Source: Erythrobacter sp047872805 (GTDB lineage Bacteria; Pseudomonadota; Alphaproteobacteria; Sphingomonadales; Sphingomonadaceae). From it: a stretch of 64,000 nucleotides of DNA. Of this stretch, positions 50,773-59,053 are shown piece by piece. Positions within the stretch are counted from its first letter, which is position 1. Each line of letters begins with the position of its first letter. The stretch is taken from the NCBI RefSeq assembly GCF_047872805.1, contig NZ_JBLQUK010000001.1, positions 620,001 to 684,000 of the forward strand. The letters are read 5' to 3'. The notes beneath the pieces are model-generated. The model ran no database searches. It worked only from the letters and a program-made list of their open reading frames with translations, and had not been told where the DNA came from. A program made the translations under genes and the position numbers.

Positions 50773-52110
50773 CTAAACCGCCGCCTGCACCGCATCGCAA
50801 ATCCGGTCAACCACATCGGCGACCTGCGCGGCGTCGTCGCCTTCGGCCATCACCCGGATCACCGGCTCGGTGCCGGAGGGGCGGATGACGAGGCGGCCTT
50901 TGCCTTCGAGTTCCTTTTCTGCCGCAGCGATCACCGCCTTGACCGCCGCATTTTCAAGCGGCGCGCCGCCTTGATAGCGGACATTCTTGAGCAATTGCGG
51001 CACCGGGTCGAACAAATGCAGGATTTCGCTGGCGGGTTTTCCCGAACGCACCAGGCTGGTGAGCACTCGCAGCGCCGCGACCGAGCCATCGCCGGTGGTG
51101 GCATGGTCGAGCAGGATCATATGCCCCGATTGTTCGCCGCCGACGTTGAAGCCGCCTTCCTTCATCCGTTCCAGCACATAGCGGTCGCCAACCTTGGTCC
51201 GTTCCAGCGTCAGGCCAAGCCCGGCGAAATAGCGTTCGAGGCCGAGGTTCGACATCACCGTGGCGACTACGCCGCCGCCGCGCAGCGCGCCCTTTTCGTG
51301 CATCCGTGTGGCGATCAGCGCCATGATCTGGTCGCCGTCCACCTTGGCGCCTTTTTCATCGACCACGATCAACCGGTCGGCATCGCCGTCAAGCGCTATG
51401 CCGATATCCGCGCCTTCCTCGACCACTTTGGCTTGCAACGCTTCAATCGCGGTCGATCCGACACCGTCATTGATGTTGGTGCCGTTGGGATTGACGCCCA
51501 AAGTGATGACTTCCGCCCCCAATTCCCAGATCGCCGAGGGCGCGACCTGATAGGCCGCGCCATGCGCGCAATCGACCACCACTTTGAGGCTGTCGAAGCG
51601 CACTTCGCTGGCCACCGATTGTTTGAGCGCATGGATATAGCGCCCGCGCGCATCCTCGATCCGGCGGGCGCGCCCGATCCCTTCGGGCATGGCGAGCTGC
51701 GGTTCGCCCTCCAGCAGCGCCTCGATCTCGGCCTCGGCCTCATCCGACAATTTGAAGCCATCGGGGCCGAACAGCTTGATCCCGTTGTCGGGATAGAGAT
51801 TGTGGCTGGCGGAAATCATCACGCCAAGGTCGGCGCGCATTTCGCGGGTCAGCAGCGCGATTGCCGGGGTGGGCAGCGGACCGGTCATGATGACATCCAT
51901 GCCGACACTGGTGAACCCGGCGACCAAAGCGCTTTCCATCATATAGCCCGAAAGCCGCGTATCCTTGCCGATCACCACCCGGTGGCGGTGGCCGCCGCGC
52001 AGGAAGTAATTGCCCGCCGCCTGTCCGACCCGCATCGCGGTTGCCGCTGTCATGACGCCCGAATTGGTGCGGCCTCGTATCCCGTCCGTGCCGAAGAACT
52101 TGCGTGTCAT
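50773..52110 (-). CDS. glmM: Phosphoglucosamine mutase GlmM
   Basis: 445 residues from ATG 52110 (MTRKFFGTDGIRGRTN), the family start; the longer frame is discarded. The phosphoserine loop is GVMISASHNLYPDNGIKLFG with Ser102, the Mg-binding loop is GIALDGDADRLIVVDEKG, and the sugar-phosphate loops are GGEQSGHMILLDHATTGDG and RPSGTEPVIRVMAEG. It converts glucosamine-6-P to glucosamine-1-P for peptidoglycan and LPS. It is divergent from the symporter gene. Confidence 0.97.
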   Translation of the reverse strand: MTRKFFGTDGIRGRTNSGVMTAATAMRVGQAAGNYFLRGGHRHRVVIGKDTRLSGYMMESALVAGFTSVGMDVIMTGPLPTPAIALLTREMRADLGVMISASHNLYPDNGIKLFGPDGFKLSDEAEAEIEALLEGEPQLAMPEGIGRARRIEDARGRYIHALKQSVASEVRFDSLKVVVDCAHGAAYQVAPSAIWELGAEVITLGVNPNGTNINDGVGSTAIEALQAKVVEEGADIGIALDGDADRLIVVDEKGAKVDGDQIMALIATRMHEKGALRGGGVVATVMSNLGLERYFAGLGLTLERTKVGDRYVLERMKEGGFNVGGEQSGHMILLDHATTGDGSVAALRVLTSLVRSGKPASEILHLFDPVPQLLKNVRYQGGAPLENAAVKAVIAAAEKELEGKGRLVIRPSGTEPVIRVMAEGDDAAQVADVVDRICDAVQAAV

Positions 52111-52223
52111 GCCTTTTTCAAACCTCGTGAATGTCTGCGACCATTTGTCAGGCGCTTCTGGCGCGGTTATCGCCGGAAGGGAAGGGCCAAGGGTCAGGCT
52201 GAGCCCCGGCAAAGGAAACCGCA

Positions 52224-53486
52224 TTGGTGAACGATTCTGGAAAGAGTGACGCGGGCGGGTTTGAACTGGTGGCGATCAGGCTGCCGGTGGTTGCAACCTT
52301 TGCCGCGCTGATCGCCGGGCTGGGGCTGGGCGCGGCCATATCGGGCTTTGGGCTGCCCGACTGGCTGATCGAAGGCGCGGCGCTGATCGGCACCATCTGG
52401 CTGCGCGCCTTGCAGATGACGATCATTCCGCTGGTTGCCGGATTGCTGGTGCTGGGCTGCGCGCAAATGGTGCAGGCGGCGCGCGCGGGCGCGGCTGCGC
52501 GGCGGTTCCTGATGCTGGTGTTTGCCGTGTTGATCGCGGGCGGTGTGTTCACCGCAGTCATGTTGCCTTTGGTGCTGAGCATTGCTCCAATCCCCGCGAG
52601 CGCCAGCGCTTTCCTCGCCGAAGTGCCACAGGGCGCGCAGGAAGTGCCGGACATTCTCGACTTTCTCGGTTCGCTGCTCGCGCCCAATATCATCGCGGCG
52701 GCGGCGGAAACCAATATGCTGCCGCTCACGATATTCTTTGCATTGTTTGCGACCGCGATCACGCGCCTGCCAAAGGGGCAGGGCGAGCGGATGCTGGGGT
52801 TCTTCCACGCGCTGGCCAACACGATGCTGCTGATTATCGGCTGGGTGCTGTGGCTGGCGCCGGTCGGCGTGCTGGCGCTGGCGTTTGGCGTGGGCCTGCG
52901 CGGCGGGGGCGGGGCGTTCGCGGCGCTGGCGCATTACATTCTGGTGGTCTCGGCGATGGGCGCGTTTGTCCTGCTGCTGGCTTATGCGCTGGCGTGGGTG
53001 TTGGGGGGAATCAACCCGCTGCGCTTTGCCGCCGCGCTGCTTCCTGCGCAGGCGGTGGCGGTGTCGACGCAAAGCTCGCTTGCCAGCCTGCCCGCGATGC
53101 TCGACAGCGCCAGCCGGTTGCAGCTGCGATCGAGCACCAGCGAATTCGTGCTGCCGCTGGCGGTGGCGGTGTTCCGCGCGACCAGTCCGGCGATGAATAT
53201 GGCGGTCGCGCTGTATGTTGCGGCGCTGGCGGGGATTGAGATTACCCCGGCGCTGGCGATGGCCGGGATCATGGTCGCGCTGATCATCAGCGTGGGATCA
53301 GTCAGCCTGCCCGGATCGATCAGTTTCGTGGTTTCGATCGGCCCCATCGCGCTTGCCATGGGGGTTCCGATAGAGCCGTTGGTGCTGCTCGTCGCGGTGG
53401 AGATGCTGCCCGATATCATGCGCACGCTGGCCAATGTGACGATGAATGTTGCGGTGCTGAGCGCGGTTGACCGGAGTCAGGATTAA
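52224..53486 (+). CDS. Dicarboxylate/amino acid:cation symporter (DAACS family)
   Basis: 420 residues started by TTG 52224 or GTG 52227 with AAAGGAAA upstream. Eight or more helices and two re-entrant loops are expected. The Ser-rich loop is seen in VAVSTQSSLASLPAMLDSASRLQ, and the substrate/cation region in FVLPLAVAVFRATSPAMNMAVALYVAAL. The family takes up Glu, Asp or C4-dicarboxylates with Na+ or H+. Substrate is unknown. The usual NMDGT signature is not obvious (SPAMNMAVA at its place), so it belongs to a divergent branch. Confidence 0.87.
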   Translation: MVNDSGKSDAGGFELVAIRLPVVATFAALIAGLGLGAAISGFGLPDWLIEGAALIGTIWLRALQMTIIPLVAGLLVLGCAQMVQAARAGAAARRFLMLVFAVLIAGGVFTAVMLPLVLSIAPIPASASAFLAEVPQGAQEVPDILDFLGSLLAPNIIAAAAETNMLPLTIFFALFATAITRLPKGQGERMLGFFHALANTMLLIIGWVLWLAPVGVLALAFGVGLRGGGGAFAALAHYILVVSAMGAFVLLLAYALAWVLGGINPLRFAAALLPAQAVAVSTQSSLASLPAMLDSASRLQLRSSTSEFVLPLAVAVFRATSPAMNMAVALYVAALAGIEITPALAMAGIMVALIISVGSVSLPGSISFVVSIGPIALAMGVPIEPLVLLVAVEMLPDIMRTLANVTMNVAVLSAVDRSQD

Positions 53487-54658
53487 CCGGTCAGACTGTC
53501 GTCTGGCGCGTGCTGCGCCGTATCGCCGGTGAACAGCGGCTCACCAAAGACAAAGCCGACGAGGTTGGGCCGGCCAATATGATCGAACAGCGCGGTCAGC
53601 GTCAGCAGGATCGGCACCGATAGCAACGCCCCCGGCACCCCCCAGATCCAGGTGAAATAAGACAGCGCGATCAGGATCATCACCGGGCTCATGGTGAACC
53701 GCGCGCCTAGGATCGACGGGGTCACGACATTGGCCTCCACCGTATGCAGCCCGACATAGGCCGCCGCCGGGATCAGGCCGAGCCACACTGTCTCCGCCGT
53801 GCCAATCCCGAACAGCGCCAGCAGCGCGGTCATCGCCAGCGGGCCAACATAGGGGATGAAATTGAGGATCATCGCCAGACCGCCCCACATGATCGGCGCA
53901 TCCACGCCCAGCGCCCATGCGCCCAGCGCGACTGCCACGCCAATCCCGGCGTTGATAAGGCCGACCGTCATGATGTAGGCCGCGACCCGGTCCTGCACTT
54001 CGCGCATGACCCGCGCGGCCTTGACGCTGGATCCGAAACTGGCCCGGTCAAACAGCAAATGCCGCCGCATCCGCACCCGCGCCTCGATCATGAAAAACGC
54101 CATCAGGAACATAATCAGCACCTCCAGCAAAACGCTGGGCGTGGCAAAGGCGATTTCTTCGAGCAGGCTCGGCGTTGCCAATACGACCTCGCGCGCACCG
54201 GTGTCGCCCATGATCTGGGCCAATTCTTCATTGGCGACCGCGAGCCAGGCAAATTCATCGCGCAATTCGCCAAAGCGTTGACCCACCCGCCCGGCGATTT
54301 CGGGGATGGCGTCGAACAACGCCAGCGCCGGTTGCAGGATCAGCGCCAGCGCCAGCAGCAAAACTCCCAGAAACACCGCCAATGCGCCCAGCGAAGCCAG
54401 CACGTTAGGCAGGCCGAACCGCGCCAATCCATCGGCCAGCGGCGACAGCAGGATCGTCAGCAGTACCGCCGTCACCAGCGGCAGGAACACCACCGATCCG
54501 ATCGACAGGACAAATGGCAGCGCCAGAAACAGCCCCAGACCCAGCAACAGGACCAACGCCGACATCAGCCGCAATTCCTGCTCCGCCAGCGCCGCTCGCC
54601 CCAACTGACGGGGAGCGCTATCGCCGGGCGATTGATTTTCGGGCATAGGTAGGTTCAT
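53483..54658 (-). CDS. AI-2E/PerM-family membrane protein
   Basis: 391 residues with about eight helices, beginning LMSALVLLLGLGLFLALPFVLSIGSVVFLPLVTAVLL. The family signature region is GGLAMILNFIPYVGPLAMTALLALFGIG and HTVEANVVTPSILGARFTMSPVMILIALSYFTWIWGVPGALLSVPIL. Members export autoinducer-2 or act as Na+/H+-type transporters; function here is unknown. A second Met at 54646 is an alternative start. It overlaps the convergent symporter gene by 4 bp. Confidence 0.9.
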   Translation of the reverse strand: MNLPMPENQSPGDSAPRQLGRAALAEQELRLMSALVLLLGLGLFLALPFVLSIGSVVFLPLVTAVLLTILLSPLADGLARFGLPNVLASLGALAVFLGVLLLALALILQPALALFDAIPEIAGRVGQRFGELRDEFAWLAVANEELAQIMGDTGAREVVLATPSLLEEIAFATPSVLLEVLIMFLMAFFMIEARVRMRRHLLFDRASFGSSVKAARVMREVQDRVAAYIMTVGLINAGIGVAVALGAWALGVDAPIMWGGLAMILNFIPYVGPLAMTALLALFGIGTAETVWLGLIPAAAYVGLHTVEANVVTPSILGARFTMSPVMILIALSYFTWIWGVPGALLSVPILLTLTALFDHIGRPNLVGFVFGEPLFTGDTAQHAPDDSLTG

Positions 54659-54736
54659 GGTTGATCGCTGCGGTTGGGTTATCCGTTATTGCAGCGCAGC
54701 GAGGTTTCGCCAAGCGCCCCGCTGTCATAACACGGT

Positions 54737-55360
54737 TCACCCTTTGGCTGCAGCAATTCCTCTGCCCGCAGAAACCTCGTCCAGCTCTTCGAGAATCGCC
54801 CGATGCGCGGCGGCATCGCCAATCGAACGTTGCGGTATGTCGCCATCGGCCAGCATCGAATTGAGCGTGGCGCGCGCGCGCCCGACCCGGCTCTTGATCG
54901 TGCCGATAGCGCAGCCGCAGATTTCCGCTGCCTCTTCATAAGAGAACCCGCCAGCCCCCACCAGCAGCAAAGCCTCGCGCCGTTCGGGCGGCAGGGTCAG
55001 CAAAGCGCGGTGCATATCGGACAGGTGGATCGGTTCCTCCTGTTCTGCGGGCGCGGTCAGAATTCGTTCTGCCACGCCTTCATCATATTCACCGCGAAAC
55101 CGGTTGCGGCGCATATCGGTGAGATAGGCGTTGCGCAGGATCACAAAGGTCCAGGCGCGCATCGAGGTGCCCGGTTCGAACCGGTCCTGCGCTGCCCACG
55201 CTTTCAGCATGGTTTCCTGCACCAGATCATCGGCCATGTCGGGGCGCCCGCACAGGCCCCGCGCAAAGGCGCGCAGATGCGGAATTACCGCGGTCAATTC
55301 CCGTTTGAAATCAGATTTCTGTGATGGGGTGCGCGGTGGCGGTGATTGATCTTCTGCCAC
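54737..55360 (-). CDS. ecfG: General stress response sigma factor EcfG
   Basis: 207 residues from GTG 55360, which overlaps the nepR stop by one base. Region 2 is LRAFARGLCGRPDMADDLVQETMLKAWAAQDRFEPGTSMRAWTFVILRNAYLTDMRR, region 4 is LLTLPPERREALLLVGAGGFSYEEAAEICGCAIGTIKSRVGRARATL, the family pattern of the alphaproteobacterial GSR sigma. It is held inactive by NepR and freed when phosphorylated PhyR takes NepR away. nepR is upstream in the same transcript, and an EcfG-type promoter lies before nepR. Confidence 0.95.
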   Translation of the reverse strand: MAEDQSPPPRTPSQKSDFKRELTAVIPHLRAFARGLCGRPDMADDLVQETMLKAWAAQDRFEPGTSMRAWTFVILRNAYLTDMRRNRFRGEYDEGVAERILTAPAEQEEPIHLSDMHRALLTLPPERREALLLVGAGGFSYEEAAEICGCAIGTIKSRVGRARATLNSMLADGDIPQRSIGDAAAHRAILEELDEVSAGRGIAAAKG

Positions 55361-55572
55361 TATGATTTTCCCCCGCCACGGGGGGATGCGTCGCCGCCAT
55401 CATCGCACGGAGTGGGTTGGTCGAGTCTGGCGAGCAGATCATTGAAGGCGTCCGGGATCGGTTCGTCCACGATGGTGTCGTAAAGTTGTTTCAGACCAAC
55501 CGCCCAAGCGGGGGCGGCGCCTGCACCGCCGGCCCGCAGATCAGAAATATCCGGTTTCTTGCTGGAGGCCAT
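55360..55572 (-). CDS. nepR: Anti-sigma factor NepR
   Basis: 70 residues from ATG 55572 (MASSKKPDISDLR). The two short helices typical of NepR are in PAWAVGLKQLYDTIVDEPIPDAFNDLLARL. NepR binds EcfG, and PhyR-P competes for it by mimicry. Longer starts at 55590 and 55608 are possible, and would shorten the leader to the promoter. The tail (DGGDASPRGGGKS) is disordered. It is divergent from the HWE kinase gene. Confidence 0.93.
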   Translation of the reverse strand: MASSKKPDISDLRAGGAGAAPAWAVGLKQLYDTIVDEPIPDAFNDLLARLDQPTPCDDGGDASPRGGGKS

Positions 55573-55696
55573 TGGCCGTTCCGTTCCCATCGCTAGTTCG
55601 CGTTGCATATTTGGCAATTGTTTCGCGAAAGTCCAATGCGCGCGCATTAAACGGCTTTTACCCTACGCATATGTGCTCTTGCGCAATCATGCCATG

Positions 55697-55721
55697 GGAA
55701 CGATGCGCGGTGAATTTGGTT
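55697..55721 (+). promoter_or_regulatory. EcfG-like element facing the kinase gene
   Basis: GGAAC (55697-55701), 16 bases, then GGTT (55718-55721), one base off the usual CGTT. It overlaps the leftward EcfG promoter base for base, and would start transcripts within a few bases of the GTG at 55732. Confidence 0.5.
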
Positions 55722-55723
55722 CC
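55699..55723 (-). promoter_or_regulatory. EcfG promoter for nepR-ecfG
   Basis: On the minus strand GGAAC (55723-55719), exactly 16 bases, then CGTT (55702-55699). This matches the general stress promoter consensus GGAAC-N16/17-CGTT. It implies the usual positive autoregulation of nepR-ecfG. Confidence 0.85.
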
Positions 55724-55731
55724 TTGGTCAG

Positions 55732-57510
55732 GTGCATGATTGTTGCGGATCTTGCGCCGGGAGGCTCACAATCAAAGACAAAAGCGAATTTGCGGCGAAA
55801 AGCGAACGCCCATCTGCCCCTTTGGCGGCGCAGGCTTCGCCTCGGGCGCGGACCGGGACCAAAGCGCGCGCGCGGACATGGCTGGTCAGATACCCGCGCG
55901 CGATACCCGCCGCGCTGTTCCTTGCCATTGTCGCGATCACCGCGCTCAGCGTCTATGCCATCGAAAGCAATGCGCAGCAGCGCACACGCGCCGAGGTGCG
56001 CGAATATGCCCAGTCGGTCGCCTCCGCACTTGACCGGCGCGGCAATAATTTCTCGTCCTATCTGCGCGCCGGGGCGGCACTGTTTGCCACGATTGACGAA
56101 GTCAGCCCGCAAACCTTTCGCCAATTCGTCGCGGAATTGCGGCTCGATCAGAATTATCGCGGAGCCGAAGGAATCGGCTGGCTGACAGTGATCGAGACAA
56201 GCGATGCCGATGCCTTTCTGCGCCGGGTGCGTGCCGCACAGCCCGATTTTCCGGCGATCCGGCCCGCCACGCTCAAACCGGCGCAGCGCGCCGCGCCGGT
56301 CACCTATTTTTCTCCAGACACCAGCCGCAACCGGCGCGCGCTGGGCTTTGACATGTATTCAGAACCGGTTCGCGCCGCCGCCATGCACGAGGCCAAGCGC
56401 ACTGTGATGCCGACCGCTTCGGGCAAGATTGTGCTGGCACAGGAGGAGGCCAGCGGAGCGCCGGGGTTTGCGATTTTCATGCCGGTTTACAAACCAGTGC
56501 CCGGTTCGCAGTCGCAGGAACGGGTGCTTGCAGGCTATGTCTTCAGCTCGTTTGACGCGGCGCAATTTCTGGAAGGTGCGATTGAACGCGCGCCGCCCGC
56601 AGATCTGGGCGTGCGGTTGTATGATCGCGGAGAGGCTCCCGAAAATCTGCTTGCCTCGCGTTCGCTTGGAGATGCTGGCACGGACCGGTTCGAACAGCCG
56701 GTCAGGATCGCCAATCGCGATTTTGTGCTGGTGTTCGATTCGGCTCAGCGATCTGCGCTTGACCCGCTGTCTATGGTTACACTGATCGCCGGGCTGGCGC
56801 TCGCCAGTCTGCTGATGCTGATCCTGCGGTTGCTAGCCAAGCAGGCGATCGAGGATGAGGCACGGTTGGCGTTTTACGAAGAACAGCAATCGATCCGCAA
56901 TTCACTCAGCCGCGAACTCAATCACCGGGTCAAGAACACGCTGGCCAATGTCCTGTCGATCCTGTCGCTGACCCGCCGCCGGTCAAGGGATCTTGATGGG
57001 TTCGCGGACAGTCTCGAAGGGCGCATCAGGGCGCTGTCAGCGACGCATGACCTGCTCACCGACAGCGATTGGGGCACAACCGCCATCGCTGATGTGGTCC
57101 ATGCCGAGATGCAGCATTTTGTCGATAGCGATGGCACGCGGCTGATCGTCGAAGGTCCGCCGGTTGAGCTGGCCCCCAATGATGCGCTGTCGTTTGGCCT
57201 GGCGATCCATGAATTGGCCACCAATGCCGCGAAATACGGGGCGTTGAGCGTGACCGGGGGCAAGGTCAGCGTGCGCTGGCGTTTGCAGTCGGACACGTTG
57301 GCGGTGGTCGAATGGAGCGAGGTTGGCGGCCCACCGGTGGAACAATTGCGCGAACGCGGGTTTGGCACCGAGCTGATCGAAAAGATCGTTGCGCATGAAC
57401 TCAAACACCGGGTCGAGCTCGATTTCCGGCCCGAGGGCGTATATTGCCTGCTCGGCGTCCCGGTCCGGCGGCGCAGCGAGTTTCAGATGCGCGCAGCACC
57501 CGCCGGATAG
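55732..57510 (+). CDS. CHASE-domain HWE-family sensor histidine kinase
   Basis: 592 residues from GTG 55732. Helix 1 (IPAALFLAIVAITALSVYAI, about 61-80) and helix 2 (MVTLIAGLALASLLMLILRL) bracket a periplasmic CHASE domain (FRQFVAELRLDQNYRGAEGIGW). The H box ELNHRVKNTLANVLSIL has phospho-acceptor His near 398, and the HWE kinase markers follow (LSFGLAIHELATNAAKYGAL, VEWSEVGGPP, FGTELIEKIV). It probably senses a periplasmic signal and phosphorylates PhyR. The true start may be a little downstream of the GTG, since a GGGAGG lies inside the first 20 codons. Confidence 0.9.
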   Translation: MHDCCGSCAGRLTIKDKSEFAAKSERPSAPLAAQASPRARTGTKARARTWLVRYPRAIPAALFLAIVAITALSVYAIESNAQQRTRAEVREYAQSVASALDRRGNNFSSYLRAGAALFATIDEVSPQTFRQFVAELRLDQNYRGAEGIGWLTVIETSDADAFLRRVRAAQPDFPAIRPATLKPAQRAAPVTYFSPDTSRNRRALGFDMYSEPVRAAAMHEAKRTVMPTASGKIVLAQEEASGAPGFAIFMPVYKPVPGSQSQERVLAGYVFSSFDAAQFLEGAIERAPPADLGVRLYDRGEAPENLLASRSLGDAGTDRFEQPVRIANRDFVLVFDSAQRSALDPLSMVTLIAGLALASLLMLILRLLAKQAIEDEARLAFYEEQQSIRNSLSRELNHRVKNTLANVLSILSLTRRRSRDLDGFADSLEGRIRALSATHDLLTDSDWGTTAIADVVHAEMQHFVDSDGTRLIVEGPPVELAPNDALSFGLAIHELATNAAKYGALSVTGGKVSVRWRLQSDTLAVVEWSEVGGPPVEQLRERGFGTELIEKIVAHELKHRVELDFRPEGVYCLLGVPVRRRSEFQMRAAPAG

Positions 57511-57514
57511 CGCA

Positions 57515-58315
57515 TCACAGTGGGCGGCTTGATCCAAAGAACAACGCCTGGCTGATAGCGGTGCGCACGGTCTTTTCCTGAAACGGCTTGGTCACCAGAT
57601 AGGTCGGCTCTGGCCGGTCGCCGGTCAGCAGCCGTTCGGGATAGGCGGTGATGAAGATCACCGGCACGCTGCCGATCGCCAGAATATCGTCCACTGCATC
57701 AAGCCCTGACGATCCATCGGCCAACTGAATATCGGCGAGCACCAGGCCGGGGCGCTTTTCCGCAACGATCTCCATCGCCTGTTTGCGGGTTGCAGCGGTG
57801 CCGCAAATCTCGTGTCCCAGCGCGCTCACCAGATCTTCAAGTTGCATCGAAATCAGCGGCTCATCCTCGATGATCAGCACCGATGTCGCCTGTTCGCTGT
57901 CGATCTCGCTGACCGCTTCTGCGACCAGAGTTTCAACCTGATGCGGTTCAAGCTCCATGATCTGCGCTGCTTGCGCCGCAGTGAAGTCTTCGAGCGTAGT
58001 GAGCAACAGCGCCTGGCGGTTCAGCGGGGTGATCGCGCCCAGCCGCGCCTGCGCGCCCGCTTCGTGTTCGCCGATTTGCGCGGCCCCATCGCCCGCTGCG
58101 CCAATGTCAAGAAAGGCGCTGGACCAGACGCTGTTGAAAGCGCGGTAGAGCGGGATACGGCCGCCATCGAGCGTGCTTTTCAGTTCCTCATCCGCCAGCA
58201 CCGCCTCCAGCGTGGCGCGCACAAAGGCATCGCCGGTTTGCTGCGACCCGGTAAGGGCGCGCGCATATCGGCGCAGGAACGGAAGGTTTTCCGCGACATG
58301 CTGACCCAGTGACAT
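57515..58315 (-). CDS. phyR: Response regulator/anti-anti-sigma PhyR
   Basis: 266 residues from ATG 58315 with a strong AGGAGA. Residues 1-135 are the sigma-like domain (LPFLRRYARALTGSQQTGDAFV then LLTTLEDFTAAQAAQIMEL), and residues 145-266 the receiver (LIIEDEPLISMQLE, phospho-Asp195 in LVLADIQLADG, conserved Lys in YLVTKPFQ, FITAYPERL). When phosphorylated it mimics sigma and binds NepR. It is convergent with the kinase gene (4 bp apart). Confidence 0.95.
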   Translation of the reverse strand: MSLGQHVAENLPFLRRYARALTGSQQTGDAFVRATLEAVLADEELKSTLDGGRIPLYRAFNSVWSSAFLDIGAAGDGAAQIGEHEAGAQARLGAITPLNRQALLLTTLEDFTAAQAAQIMELEPHQVETLVAEAVSEIDSEQATSVLIIEDEPLISMQLEDLVSALGHEICGTAATRKQAMEIVAEKRPGLVLADIQLADGSSGLDAVDDILAIGSVPVIFITAYPERLLTGDRPEPTYLVTKPFQEKTVRTAISQALFFGSSRPL

Positions 58316-58463
58316 TGAAATCTCCTGCATGGGGACGGGTGCTGTTTGATCTTCCCCTGTTGTTTCTGGACACGAAACGCAAGTCTTGCAGGCGCCGAAG
58401 TCAGGCTGCGAGCAAAAAATTGCATTGTACGGGAACGGCTTTGCCGCCCGTGAATTATAGGAT

Positions 58464-58546
58464 TATCACCGCCAAGACCCCCCTCCCGTCCATCGGGCGG
58501 TGATACGATCCCGAAGGCCTTCACTTTCCCAAGTGAAGGCCTTTTT
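58464..58546 (+). ncRNA. Candidate small RNA with C-rich loop and terminator
   Basis: The first hairpin pairs TATCACCGCC (58464-58473) perfectly with GGCGGTGATA (58496-58505) around a 22-base loop containing CCCCCCTCCC, which is complementary to Shine-Dalgarno sequences. An 8-base linker leads to a terminator. No plus-strand protein gene is upstream to need the terminator. A GGAAC at 58432-58436 lies about 30 bases before the first hairpin, although no good -10 (AATT) follows at the EcfG spacing. The layout recalls CcsR/cuckoo-type sRNAs of alphaproteobacteria. Confidence 0.6.
58514..58546 (+). terminator. Perfect 13 bp intrinsic terminator
   Basis: AAGGCCTTCACTT pairs with AAGTGAAGGCCTT around TCCC, followed by TTT on the plus strand. 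It has no plus-strand coding gene before it and is read as the 3' end of the candidate sRNA. Confidence 0.85.
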
Positions 58547-58588
58547 CGTGGGTTCGCCCTTTCCCGGATGGTCACGGGCCTGGCGCAC

Positions 58589-59005
58589 TCAGCGCCTTAG
58601 CAGCGCGAGCAATCCGGCGCGCGGTCGCTGCCTCAGCGCGGCGACCAACTCTTGCGGATCGTAAGGCTTGGTCAGCACCGGTCCAAGCTGGCGGATATGC
58701 GCAGGAATGTCATCGGGCGAACCGGTTTGAAAAACGATCCGGACATTGTCGTCACCCAGCGCATTGACCAGCTCCGCTATCCCCCAGCCTTCGTCGCTAT
58801 CGGCGAGATGCACATCCAGCACCACCGCATCATACGATCCCGAGCGCAGCTTTCCCAAAGTGCAAGAGGCGGTCGGGCAAATGGTCACATTGGCAAAGCC
58901 ATTGTCGATCAGCGTCTGTTCGATCGACAGGCCCAGCACCGGATCGTCTTCGACGACGATGACTTTTGCAGGGAGCGATCGCTTGCGCAGGGTGATGCCG
59001 GACAT
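58589..59005 (-). CDS. Single-domain response regulator
   Basis: 138 residues made only of a receiver domain: acidic pocket VIVVEDDPVLGLSIEQ, phospho-Asp64 in VVLDVHLADSDEGW, and Lys113 in VLTKPYDPQEL. The VFQTGSPDDIP segment is near the FATGUY pattern of single-domain regulators in the general stress pathway, which shuttle phosphate between HWE kinases and PhyR. A short basic tail follows. Its position beside phyR supports that role, by inference. Confidence 0.85.
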   Translation of the reverse strand: MSGITLRKRSLPAKVIVVEDDPVLGLSIEQTLIDNGFANVTICPTASCTLGKLRSGSYDAVVLDVHLADSDEGWGIAELVNALGDDNVRIVFQTGSPDDIPAHIRQLGPVLTKPYDPQELVAALRQRPRAGLLALLRR

Positions 59006-59053
59006 GCCTGCAAAATGCGCCTGCGCGCCGGCCTAATCAAGACACTTACCAAA

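Noticed and set aside
58432..58456. EcfG promoter (GGAAC) for the candidate sRNA
   Set aside because: At N16 and N17 spacing the -10 reads AATT or ATTA, not CGTT, so it is only mentioned as a possible -35.
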